31,310 nucleotides of DNA, taken from Methanobacterium sp. (GTDB taxonomy: Archaea; Methanobacteriota; Methanobacteria; Methanobacteriales; Methanobacteriaceae). A model generated the notes under the pieces. It saw only the letters and a list, made by a program, of their open reading frames with translations. It did no database searches and was not told where the DNA came from. The position numbers and the translations under genes are program-made. Below are positions 1 to 7,620 of the stretch, in pieces; position 1 is the stretch's first letter; every line of letters begins with the position of its first letter. The stretch spans positions 1-31,310 of the forward strand of contig JAHRFX010000120.1 of assembly GCA_019084405.1 (NCBI GenBank). The letters are read 5' to 3'.

Positions 1-338
1 AAGAAACATGGTGCGCCCTTAAAATCTGATAAATAGGATTTAATGCACTGAAAAATTCTTGTTTCAGACTTTCCCAGAATTCACGATTCTCCTCATCCAA
101 TTCACCACAAAAAGGACAAACATAATGTCCTATTCTAACACTGCCTAAGTTTTTCTTGGTGTAAGTGTTATAACCGTTGTGATTCATCTGTGTATCACAA
201 TTTGAGCATGATGGTGGTGTGATTTTTCTAAGGACGCCTTTTGATGTGTATTCATAATCGTTGTTGTAGTTCTCAAAAGCTGAGAAAAATGAATCTTTTT
301 TCTGAAAAATTTATTAGAGTTGAATTTAAACATACCAT
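1..338 (-). pseudogene. Transposase N-terminal fragment, frameshifted and cut by window edge
   Basis: Read on the minus strand, this stretch encodes a four-cysteine zinc-ribbon region (CSNC, then about 30 residues later CPFC) followed by the acidic run GELDEENREFWESLKQEF and ALNPIYQILRAHHVS, where the window ends. That layout, an N-terminal zinc ribbon followed by a helical segment, matches my memory of ISM1-like transposases common in Methanobacteriales; the family name is from memory and not checked. The only plausible start, an ATG at 338, opens a frame reading MVCLNSTLINFSEK that must shift at the run of six T (296-301 on the plus strand) to join the zinc-ribbon frame, which otherwise begins after a stop codon. 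The copy is therefore broken unless that homopolymer was misread. The C-terminal catalytic part lies outside the window, so I cannot see DDE residues or terminal repeats. Confidence 0.5.
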
Positions 339-639
339 TGTTAAAACCAAGGATATGTTGTCTTTTATAAGTTATAAAACTTATGGAAGACCCTTATCCT
401 AAAAAAATAAGACTCATAAAATCAATCACTAGAAAAATCTACTGTGCCATAATTTTCAAGTATTATACATTATTAGCATATCTTCACTGTGTAAATTCTC
501 AGGTTTTTTTAAAAAACAATCTGGCTATGTTGAAATAGTCATTTTGAAGCTGGCTCCAGTCCAGATGAAACCCGGCTAAAAAAATGTGGAGTATAACTGC
601 ATATCCAGTGTTCTGATAAAAAAAGAATGGATGATATAA
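339..639. other. Intergenic, A+T-rich, no gene seen
   Basis: No coding frame with recognisable sequence was found on either strand. Because it lies just outside the presumed transposase start, it may contain the terminal repeat of the insertion sequence, but no matching partner end is in the window. The stretch directly before 640 has GGATGAT, a weak match to the archaeal Shine-Dalgarno GGAGGTGAT. Confidence 0.4.
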
Positions 640-2634
640 ATGACGGATAACTCACCATCAAGGAAGCAGTGGAAGGACCTTTACCAGAAAGCAGCAGAAT
701 TCAAGAAACTCAAACCATGGGAATGGATGTGGGACAAAGAGATGTTCGCAGTCGGAAACCCGGAAACTGGTGAAGTGGCATACTGCACTGTAATGGGCAG
801 GATGGGATCTTTTTATGGTATGGCAGTATACTTGGGCCGTGAGGGTCTGGGAAACTTTTTCGACATACAATTTGATGAAATCTCCACTGATGACCCGGAT
901 AGTTTATACCAGCAGAGACTGTTCATGGTTTCATTTGAAGACCGGGAAGATATTGAGGATACTGATTACAATATAATACGTAAACTGGGACTTCGATTCA
1001 GGGGTAAGAATGGATGGCCCCTGTTTAGAAGTTTTCGCCCTCATTATATGCCCTGGTACCTGGAAAAGGATGAAGCCAAATTTTTAACCATGGTACTGGA
1101 ACAGGCAATAGGTGTTTGCAAACGCTTGAAACAGGACCCTGAGCTGCTTTCTCCTCCAGGTTTAGGTCAGATTTTTCTCAGAATCCCTGAAAAGACCAGT
1201 GATGGTTTGAAATGGAAGGATGACTGGATAGATCCCTGGGATGATGATGAAGAGGAGCACCTTTTTGAAAGTGACGGGATAGGAGGATCTATTCCAAAAG
1301 AAGGAAATGGATCTAGTGGAGATGAGGTGAGTGGATCTATACAAGAAGAGGTCAATCTTCGTCCCGGGGAGGTAATTTTAAGTGATTCACACTATCTAAA
1401 TGTTATTAAGCAGCTTATGAAACTGAAACCGGAAAAACAGGGCATCTGGGAGGTTGACTACTATTTTTATCCGGAAGCGGCGCAGGATGAACCAGATGAA
1501 AGACCCTACTTCCCGGCAGTTATTACCTGGGCAGACCATGAAACAGGGGAAATGATAGAAATTGGACTGGGTGAACCCCGCCTTTGGAAGTCTTTCTTCC
1601 TGGAAACATTCCACAATGCAGTCATTAAAACCCAGCACCTACCTATGATTATACAGTATGAAAATGAGGAACTACTCCCACTACTGAAACTTACCACTGA
1701 AATAGGTGTAGAACTGGATGAAGTGTATGAACTTGAAGTTTTGGGACCAGCCAAGGAGGAGTTACTGGACTTTGCTTCTGAGGATAATCCCATTCTGGAA
1801 GCACTGGGTCTTTTCATGGAAGATGAATCCATTGAAAAACTGCTTGAAATGGTTACCGAAGATGAAGAACTGGTAGCACTCATTCAAAGCGGGAAAGTGG
1901 AAGCAGTATTGAAAAATGAGAAAATACAGGCTTTTATAAAGGAAGAACTTGACATTAGGGACAATTCCCTAGATACAGAAATCCGCAATGTTACCCGCAA
2001 CATGCCTGCTGAAATAAGTGGGGAAAAAGATAAAACTCAGCAGACCTTTTTTCAAAAAGATTCAGATAGTGAAATATTAAAAGCAGGAAAATCCATTTAT
2101 CAGTTTAGAATAGATCTGGATGGTATCCGACCACCCATCTGGCGGAGGATACTCATACCCGGGACCTGTACCATGAGGGATCTGCACCAGGCCATCCAGG
2201 ATGTTATGGGCTGGGAGGATTACCATCTGCACCAGTTCATGGTAGCCGATCCAATCAGTGGACAGCCCATTACCATGGAAAACCATGATGAGGAGACCGA
2301 AATAATAGAAGACTGGTTCACCATGGAAACCCCCCATGGAATGTACATCTATGATTTCGGAGACAACTGGGAGCATATAATAAAACTGGAGAAGATCACC
2401 AGCCTGGATGCTGATGCCACCTATCCCCAGTGCATCAAGGGCAAAATGGCCTGCCCACCTGAGGACTGTGGGGGTGTAGGTGGATATCTGGAGATGTTAG
2501 ATATTTTAAAGGATCCCGAACACGAAGAATATGAGGAGACAGTGGAATGGTTAGGGGAAGACTTTAACCCGGAAAAGTTTGACGCGAAGGATGTTGTTTT
2601 TCGTGATCCGGATATCAAAAAAGATGATATTTGA
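640..2634 (+). CDS. Protein with C-terminal pRiA4b ORF-3-like domain
   Basis: A 664-residue soluble protein. Residues about 484-655 form a plasmid pRiA4b ORF-3-like domain (PF07929 family): it opens with IYQFRIDLDGIRPPIWRRI and continues with MGWEDYHLHQF, YDFGDNWEHIIKLE, YPQCIKGKMACPPEDCGGVGG and WLGEDFNPEKFD, all signatures of that family. The biochemical role of this domain is not established; it occurs alone or fused to other domains in plasmids, phages and genomes. The N-terminal third (KPWEWMWDKEMFAV, GNPETGEVAYCTVMGRMG) and the middle (about 255-390, YFPAVITWADHETGEMIEIG) resemble DUF7309- and DUF6930-type domains that accompany it, a recollection I cannot check. A strongly acidic linker sits at about 200-250. 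No signal peptide or membrane segment is visible. The ATG at 640 is preceded by a weak ribosome binding site. The gene stands alone between an insertion-sequence remnant and a decayed MNT/HEPN locus. Confidence 0.85.
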   Translation: MTDNSPSRKQWKDLYQKAAEFKKLKPWEWMWDKEMFAVGNPETGEVAYCTVMGRMGSFYGMAVYLGREGLGNFFDIQFDEISTDDPDSLYQQRLFMVSFEDREDIEDTDYNIIRKLGLRFRGKNGWPLFRSFRPHYMPWYLEKDEAKFLTMVLEQAIGVCKRLKQDPELLSPPGLGQIFLRIPEKTSDGLKWKDDWIDPWDDDEEEHLFESDGIGGSIPKEGNGSSGDEVSGSIQEEVNLRPGEVILSDSHYLNVIKQLMKLKPEKQGIWEVDYYFYPEAAQDEPDERPYFPAVITWADHETGEMIEIGLGEPRLWKSFFLETFHNAVIKTQHLPMIIQYENEELLPLLKLTTEIGVELDEVYELEVLGPAKEELLDFASEDNPILEALGLFMEDESIEKLLEMVTEDEELVALIQSGKVEAVLKNEKIQAFIKEELDIRDNSLDTEIRNVTRNMPAEISGEKDKTQQTFFQKDSDSEILKAGKSIYQFRIDLDGIRPPIWRRILIPGTCTMRDLHQAIQDVMGWEDYHLHQFMVADPISGQPITMENHDEETEIIEDWFTMETPHGMYIYDFGDNWEHIIKLEKITSLDADATYPQCIKGKMACPPEDCGGVGGYLEMLDILKDPEHEEYEETVEWLGEDFNPEKFDAKDVVFRDPDIKKDDI

Positions 2635-2787
2635 ATTTTACATCAACACTAATAAAAGAAAGAAAAATTCATTATAGGTATTTGTTTTAATCAAGGAATT
2701 CATTTTTACAGATTGTATAACAAATTTCTTTTGGAAAAAAGCAGGCCTTCTTATTTTTAGGAAATTTTATTAAATCCCAAAAGACAT

Positions 2788-3243
2788 ATGTTCATGAACC
2801 TCCGGGATAAATACATAGATATTGCCCGTGAATTCACGGGTAAAGTTCTCCAAAAGTATCCGAATAAAGTGGATGTCATCATTTTATTTGGGTCAACTGC
2901 CAGAGGAGAAGCTAGGGAAGAATCTGATATTGATATCCTGGTGGTGGGAGATGTTACTGTGAGGAATTGGTAGACATTTCTTTCCCCATACTCCTGGAAT
3001 ACCGGAAATACATATCCTCCTAGGCATGAAAAAAAAACCATATTTTGAAGAGTTGAATAAAGAAGGTTATTCATTTATTCGTAATGTGATGGATGAGGGT
3101 TTGGTTTTATATGAAAGAGAAGAGAATCATCTGGAGAGATCTGAGGAAAATTTATCTGCAGCCAGTGTCCTTTTGAAAATGAAATGTTTAATGATGCATT
3201 AAGTGAAGCTATTAATCAAGGTTCATGCAGAAACTATAATTAA
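2788..3243 (+). pseudogene. Decayed MNT nucleotidyltransferase / HEPN module
   Basis: The first frame (MFMNLRDKYIDIAREF onward; the real start may be the ATG at 2794) carries the minimal nucleotidyltransferase signature GSTARGEAREESDIDILVV, with the glycine-serine and the Asp-x-Asp pair, then stops at 2973. Homology continues in a second frame (EELVDISFPILLEYRKYISS, stop at 3021), then a third (MKKKPYFEELNKEGYSFIRN to VLYERE, 3026-3202) that ends with a HEPN-like start (ENHLERSEENLSAASVLLK), and finally a fourth piece (EMFNDALSEAIN, to 3243). Three breaks in about 300 bases mean it cannot yield a working protein. MNT/HEPN pairs are type VII toxin-antitoxin systems in which the nucleotidyltransferase modifies the HEPN RNase. 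Here most of the HEPN domain, including its R-x4-6-H motif, is gone. Confidence 0.75.
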
Positions 3244-3341
3244 TGGGATTAATCTTTTTAAGATAAAAAAAAGCACATATACTGCTCTTATAACTTTTTA
3301 AAGCGGATATTTTTTTACCTACATTAAAAATACTGTATTGA

Positions 3342-3563
3342 TTATAACAAATCTAAAAATTCTTCAATAGTTAATTTGGCATCTTTAATCAGATTTTTGA
3401 GTGTGCCTCTTTTTATTTCTTTATGATTGGGTACAGAAAGTGTTGCAATGTATTCTGCTTTCTCCATGATGATGTGACTACCAGTTTGCCTTTTCACGGT
3501 CCATCCTGCTTTTTGGAATGCTTTCACAGTTTTCATTCCAGATATTACAGGGAGTTTAGGCAT
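3342..3563 (-). CDS. hicA: HicA-family mRNA interferase toxin
   Basis: A 73-residue protein typical in length and sequence of HicA (YcfA-like, double-stranded-RNA-binding fold). Family hallmarks are the start MPKLPVISGMKTVKAFQKAG, the QTGSHIIM segment with the presumed catalytic His30, SVPNHKEIKRGTL, and the C-terminal IKDAKLTIEEFLDLL. HicA toxins cleave mRNA when not held by HicB. The ATG overlaps the stop codon of hicB in a TAATG arrangement, so the two are translationally coupled with the antitoxin first. All visible parts are intact, unlike the neighbouring toxin-antitoxin remnant at 2788-3243. Confidence 0.9.
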   Translation of the reverse strand: MPKLPVISGMKTVKAFQKAGWTVKRQTGSHIIMEKAEYIATLSVPNHKEIKRGTLKNLIKDAKLTIEEFLDLL

Positions 3564-3769
3564 TATACAACCACTTCTATGGTTTTCCCGTCGATAGTTT
3601 GGGTAGCCCTTTCGTTAATAACTTCCATACAGCCGCGTATTGCATCTTTGATGTTTTCAAGAGCTTCTTTTTGAGTTTCACCTTGAGAATGGCATCCCGG
3701 TAATGCAGGACAACTCACATTGTATCCCCCATCTTCCAAATCTTCTTTAATAATGACTTTGAATTTCAT
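3563..3769 (-). CDS. hicB: HicB-family antitoxin
   Basis: A 68-residue protein with the HicB partial RNase-H fold: MKFKVIIKEDLEDGGYNVSCP, then the family motif CPALPGCHSQGETQKEALENI, then DAIRGCMEVI. It binds and neutralises HicA. It is a short form that ends soon after the core fold and lacks the C-terminal ribbon-helix-helix or HTH DNA-binding domain present in longer HicB proteins, so autoregulation through that domain is not expected. It is first in a two-gene minus-strand operon with hicA. The start codon follows GGAGGTTGACAT, a good Shine-Dalgarno on the minus strand at 3770-3779. Confidence 0.9.
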   Translation of the reverse strand: MKFKVIIKEDLEDGGYNVSCPALPGCHSQGETQKEALENIKDAIRGCMEVINERATQTIDGKTIEVVV

Positions 3770-3932
3770 GTCAACCTCCGGAATATATTTTTTATTATTT
3801 AAGTATGTTTACAGATTGTATAATAAATTTCTTTTGACTGATACAATAATTGATTGGAAGATACTTATCCTGACAATCAAATATAATTATTGCTCTAACA
3901 ATTTCATCTATTTAATCTAGGAAAATGATCAC

Positions 3933-4916
3933 ATGTTCACCTATAAAGCATTTGGACTCGAAATCGCATCAGAAATTGAACTACCTGGAATGACCCCAGG
4001 TTCTGGTAATGAACTCAGGGAATGTGATCCCGATGTTGTGATCACCCTGGGAGCAGCTGATCCTTCCCAGATTACCGGGGCTGAGGTAGAGGGACCCAAC
4101 TACCTGGTTACAGGATCTGATGTGTACCTGTGGTGGGATGAGATTGGGAAGGTTAAGATCAGTAAGGGTGAGCAGGTGACTGTTGAACCCATTGCTAGCC
4201 TGGAAGGTTCTGATGAACTCAATTTAATCCCATTCCTACTGGGACCGGTGATGTCGCTCATGCTTCACCAGCGAGGTTTTTTAGTGCTGCACGGTAGTGC
4301 AGTTAACATGGGTAAGGTGGCCACCAGTGAGATATCATCCGGGGCAGTGGCCTTCCTAGGACACCGTGGTAATGGTAAATCCACCACTGCCATCCACCTC
4401 TACGTGGAGGGATACCCTCTGGTGGCCATAAAATTTGATGAAGCAGGAAAACCAGTGGTCTATCCTGGTTATCCACATGTGCGTTTATCAGAGGAAGCTT
4501 ACAACCAGGTTAAAGAGCACACTGATATTTTAACCCCCCTGAAGACACTGGCGGGTAAGGTTTTCTGCGATGCATCCTACCAGTTTTCCCCGGAACCAGT
4601 GAAACTGGAGAGGATATACGTTATTTGGAAAGTTCATGATGGAGCGGGTGGAAAAGTCATTCCAGAAGCAGATAATGCAGAAGCAATTGTTAACACAGGA
4701 ATATCTGTTTTAAACTCCCAGGAGAACCTGATTGATTTAATCCGTCACTCGGTTGCCAATCGCATCTTCCAGCAAACCACTCAGAAGGAGAACCTGATAA
4801 ACTGCGCACAACTGGTGAATAATGTCACTGTGAAACAGTTGGTACTGGTTCATTCCTTTGAAGATATTCAGGATATGGTACACTTTATTCACCGGTTTCA
4901 TACCATTTCGACTTAA
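3933..4916 (+). CDS. HPr-kinase-like P-loop protein lacking the Asp-Asp motif
   Basis: A 327-residue protein of the HprK-related kinase superfamily. An N-terminal beta-rich region (1-95) precedes the characteristic LLGPVMSLMLHQRGFLVLHGSAV (about 104-126, split here as LLGPVMSLMLHQRG and FLVLHGSAV). A P-loop GHRGNGKST lies at residues 143-151, and YPGYPHVRLSEEAYNQV matches the conserved PGFPRLRL region downstream. Between them the family normally has PLLSDDVVA, whose aspartates coordinate Mg2+ and catalysis; here the sequence runs PLVAIKFDEAG (from L163), with the Asp-Asp and about four residues missing in frame. Related proteins act as sugar- or protein-kinase-like enzymes in PqqD-linked or lasso-peptide contexts, but no such partner is present here, so the substrate is unknown. 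The ATG at 3933 is preceded by TGATC, the distal part of the Shine-Dalgarno sequence. Possibly a kinase-dead homologue. Confidence 0.8.
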   Translation: MFTYKAFGLEIASEIELPGMTPGSGNELRECDPDVVITLGAADPSQITGAEVEGPNYLVTGSDVYLWWDEIGKVKISKGEQVTVEPIASLEGSDELNLIPFLLGPVMSLMLHQRGFLVLHGSAVNMGKVATSEISSGAVAFLGHRGNGKSTTAIHLYVEGYPLVAIKFDEAGKPVVYPGYPHVRLSEEAYNQVKEHTDILTPLKTLAGKVFCDASYQFSPEPVKLERIYVIWKVHDGAGGKVIPEADNAEAIVNTGISVLNSQENLIDLIRHSVANRIFQQTTQKENLINCAQLVNNVTVKQLVLVHSFEDIQDMVHFIHRFHTIST

Positions 4917-4976
4917 TTCCTGCTGTGTTTCTCTACAATCAATATCTATAAATATTACGTCTAACAACTTACATTT

Positions 4977-5074
4977 AGGGTTTTTTATATCGTGAACTAA
5001 TGGCATTTTCATTTATATCACAAAACATAATATGTAAAAGCCATTATTTAAGTTTTTTCGATATAAAAACCCTT
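4977..5074. repeat. 98-nt imperfect inverted repeat / hairpin
   Basis: The outer arms AGGGTTTTTTATATCG (4977-4992) and CGATATAAAAACCCT (5059-5073) are complementary apart from one extra T. An inner pair TAATGGC (4998-5004) and GCCATTA (5040-5046) is perfectly complementary, and the bases between (ATTTTC versus GTAAAA) pair further. The element sits 60 bases after the stop codon of the HprK-like gene. It could be a transcript-end structure, a small RNA or the remnant of a miniature inverted-repeat element. No coding capacity is seen. The rest of 4917-5186 is A+T-rich and empty. Confidence 0.5.
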
Positions 5075-5186
5075 CAAAATCAATATAATCAAATTAAAAA
5101 AAGTACTTTAAAAAAACAAACTACCAAACACATAAAAATAAACAAAATAACCAGTTAAATTGCCCAGATTTTCACATTAAATCTAA

Positions 5187-6178
5187 CACCCTATATTTAT
5201 TATATTTACTGGTTCATCGGCACTGAGTTTGGAGATGAATGTGGATGCTGCCCGAAGAATAAAAAAAGAACAGTATTTCCCCTGAATTTCTCAGAATATA
5301 ATTTATTAAAAAATAAAATCCATCTTCCGGCAAATTTATCTGAAAGTTTAAGAGATTTGATTTTTAAAGGGGATGAAAGTTCAGTAGCATATGCCTCCCA
5401 AAGAGAAATTGAAATGAAAAAAAACCTGATAAAATTAGCTAGATCCCTTGAAAAAGAATGGGAAGATTTTTTATGGGGTAGGGATTTTCCTTTCGGATTG
5501 AATATGGAAAAAGAAGAGTTCTATGAACGAATATTCACCATGATAAATCAGGTGATAGAAAAAGATGTGTTTTCTTTACATCCTTTTAATATAAAAACAA
5601 GGAATACTATATCTCGAATCATCACTTTTTTAGCTCTACAGGATCCCGGCGGAACCTCTGATGCAAAACTGGGAAATTTATTAGAAAAATCACCAAAATT
5701 AATTAGAGAAATACTGAACATACTGGAAAAAACTCACCTGGTTTTCAGTGTAAAGCCCTATGGTACTGCCGGAAAAATGGTAAGAAAACCATGGAAATAT
5801 TATTTCTTATCTCCCAGCATTAATGCCGCAATGAGATTCAAATTAGGTAAATATGATACCCGGGACAGGAAACTCTTAGGAGTTTTAGCTGAAAATATGG
5901 TGGCATCCTATTTCTTCAGGCTAAAAGAAACCTCTTATATTCCTTCTGGAATATTTTATGATCCTGGAAAAAATGGTGTTGATTTTTTACTACAAAGTAC
6001 AAATGAAGGCCTGATACCGGTGGAAGTAGGTGTTGGAAAAAAGGATAAAACCCAGATAACTAAAGCCACTCGTAAATATAAATCTAATCATGGAATTCTA
6101 ATATCCAATAGAACCAGCAAAATAAGAAAAGAGGGTAAAATAATCTTTATTCCCATAAGTACCTTTTCTTTTATTTAG
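5187..6178 (+). pseudogene. AAA_14/DUF4143 ATPase, N-terminus lost and frameshifted
   Basis: The frame 5187-5282 reads FTGSSALSLEMNVDAARRIK then KEQYFP, the sensor-like TGSSA and Arg-Arg motif of AAA_14 ATPases that precedes the fixed PLSFREF element. That element (PLNFSEYNLLK) is present but one frame over, after CCCC at 5279-5282 where a fifth C would restore the frame. From there one long frame runs to 6178 with the DUF4143 region: ISRIITFLALQDPGGTSDAK, winged-helix-like KSPKLIREILNILEKTHLV, and a nuclease-like end (GVDFLLQ, PVEVGVGKKDKTQITKA). The P-loop and Walker B part, about 150 residues, is absent: a stop codon and non-coding sequence lie upstream of 5187. A TTG at 5357 could be mistaken for a start, but homology runs through it. 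Intact relatives are about 400-480 residues. Confidence 0.75.
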
Positions 6179-6306
6179 GAATCTTCATTAACTTTATTTT
6201 AACCCCATAGGCGCTATCTATATTTCTTTTAGTAAATAACCTGAAATTTTTATACAACTATTCTGGTAATTACGGCTAAATTATTCCGGGTCTGGTTAAA
6301 TAATTA

Positions 6307-7605
6307 CTATTTTTTTCCAGGGAGCTTTTCAGGATTCTCCAGTAAATCCATAAGCATATTACACTCCAACCGGGTGGCAAACTCTAAAGCAGCCTTATCC
6401 ACCCGGAACTCCGGATGATGATTGAGTTTGGATTCTGCTAAGGGTTTATCCTGGGGTGCTGTACCATAATACATGTACAGGGAGGGTAATTTCTGGGAAA
6501 AATGAGAGAAATCCTCGGACTTGGTAGAGGATAAATAGTAGAGCATGTTTTCTGGACCAGCCACCCTTTCCAGGGTGGGTAAAAGGTTCTGGTACAGGGT
6601 TTCATTATTAATATTTAAGGGGTAGTGCTGACCATACACCACCTTGGCCTGGCAGCCGTGCATATCAGCTTTCAGGTGGGCCAGTTCCTTAATCCTTTTT
6701 ATGAGTATATCCCGGTTATCTGGATCAAGGGATCTTACCGTTAGTCCCATATCCGCACCTTCAGGTATGATATTCACCTTAACCCCGCCCCAGAAATAGC
6801 CCACGGTTATCACCGCGGCACCCTTTTGCAAATCCACCTCCCGGCTAATTAGAGTCTGCAGAGAATTAATTAAAGATGCACCGGCTACAATTGGGTCTTT
6901 ACCACTCCAGGGCTGTGAACCATGGGCCTGCTCACCCACTATCCGGATGAATATACTGTCCTGACTGGCATGGGTGGCCCCTTCCCGGACCATAACCTGG
7001 CCGGGATAGCAGGTGTTATTAGCATGTAAGGCCAACACAGTTTTAACTTCTGGATTTTCCAGTACACCATCCTTAATCATCCGGATGGCTCCGCCATCAA
7101 TCCCGGTAGGGGCTCCTTCTTCAGCCGGCTGGAAAAGAAACACCACCTTACCCCTTATTTTTTCCCTTAACTGGCTTAAAACCGTGGCAGTACCCAGGGC
7201 AATGGCCATATTGGCGTCATGGCCACATACATGGGACACATCAGTTTCATAACCATTATACATGGCTTTAGCCTGAGATGCATAGGTTAATCCGGTTTCT
7301 TCTTTTACCGGGAGGGCGTCCATATCCGCCCGCAGAGCCACACTGAACCCGGACTTTTCACCAGATAAAACTGCTTTTATACCGGTTTTAGCCACAGGAT
7401 AGGATACCTCCACTCCTGGCAGACTCTCCAGGTACTCCTGGATGTATTTTCCGGTTTTTATTTCTTTATAGGCCAGTTCCGGGTGCTGGTGCAGCCACCG
7501 GAATATTTCTATTTGTTTAGATGCAAAGGACTGGGTTAATGATGTTATTTCATTTTTTAAAGGGGTGATGTTAATAACCTCCCGGGATAATTTTTTTATA
7601 AGCAC
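6307..7605 (-). CDS. M20-family metallo-amidohydrolase
   Basis: A 432-residue cytoplasmic metallohydrolase of the M20D type (IAA-amino-acid hydrolase, hippurate hydrolase and N-acyl-amino-acid amidohydrolase relatives), predicted to remove acyl groups from N-acyl amino acids. Metal ligands are visible: HVCGHD (Cys127, His129), QPAEEG (Glu162/163), ALHA (His194), and NHHPEF near residue 400. The dimerisation or lid His is in AHGSQPW (His228). WLHQHPELAYKE and ALRADMDALPV are classic family motifs. The GTG at 7605 lies 15 bases after the stop of the upstream gene and has no ribosome binding site. A strong GGGAGGTT lies just inside the frame (about 7583-7590), followed only by ATT or ATC codons, so the true start is uncertain. 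It is second in a minus-strand pair with the ATPase/GNAT fusion. The physiological substrate is unknown. Confidence 0.92.
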   Translation of the reverse strand: MLIKKLSREVINITPLKNEITSLTQSFASKQIEIFRWLHQHPELAYKEIKTGKYIQEYLESLPGVEVSYPVAKTGIKAVLSGEKSGFSVALRADMDALPVKEETGLTYASQAKAMYNGYETDVSHVCGHDANMAIALGTATVLSQLREKIRGKVVFLFQPAEEGAPTGIDGGAIRMIKDGVLENPEVKTVLALHANNTCYPGQVMVREGATHASQDSIFIRIVGEQAHGSQPWSGKDPIVAGASLINSLQTLISREVDLQKGAAVITVGYFWGGVKVNIIPEGADMGLTVRSLDPDNRDILIKRIKELAHLKADMHGCQAKVVYGQHYPLNINNETLYQNLLPTLERVAGPENMLYYLSSTKSEDFSHFSQKLPSLYMYYGTAPQDKPLAESKLNHHPEFRVDKAALEFATRLECNMLMDLLENPEKLPGKK

Positions 7606-7620
7606 GTAATTACTTTTTTT

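Noticed and set aside
1506..1883. Minus-strand Ser-rich open frame opposite the 664-residue gene
   Set aside because: Low-complexity serine runs arise from acidic codons on the coding strand; there is no ribosome binding site or homology.
5357..6178. A complete 273-residue gene starting at TTG
   Set aside because: Family homology (PLNFSEYNLLK and, one frame over, TGSSALSL) extends upstream of the TTG, and no ribosome binding site precedes it.
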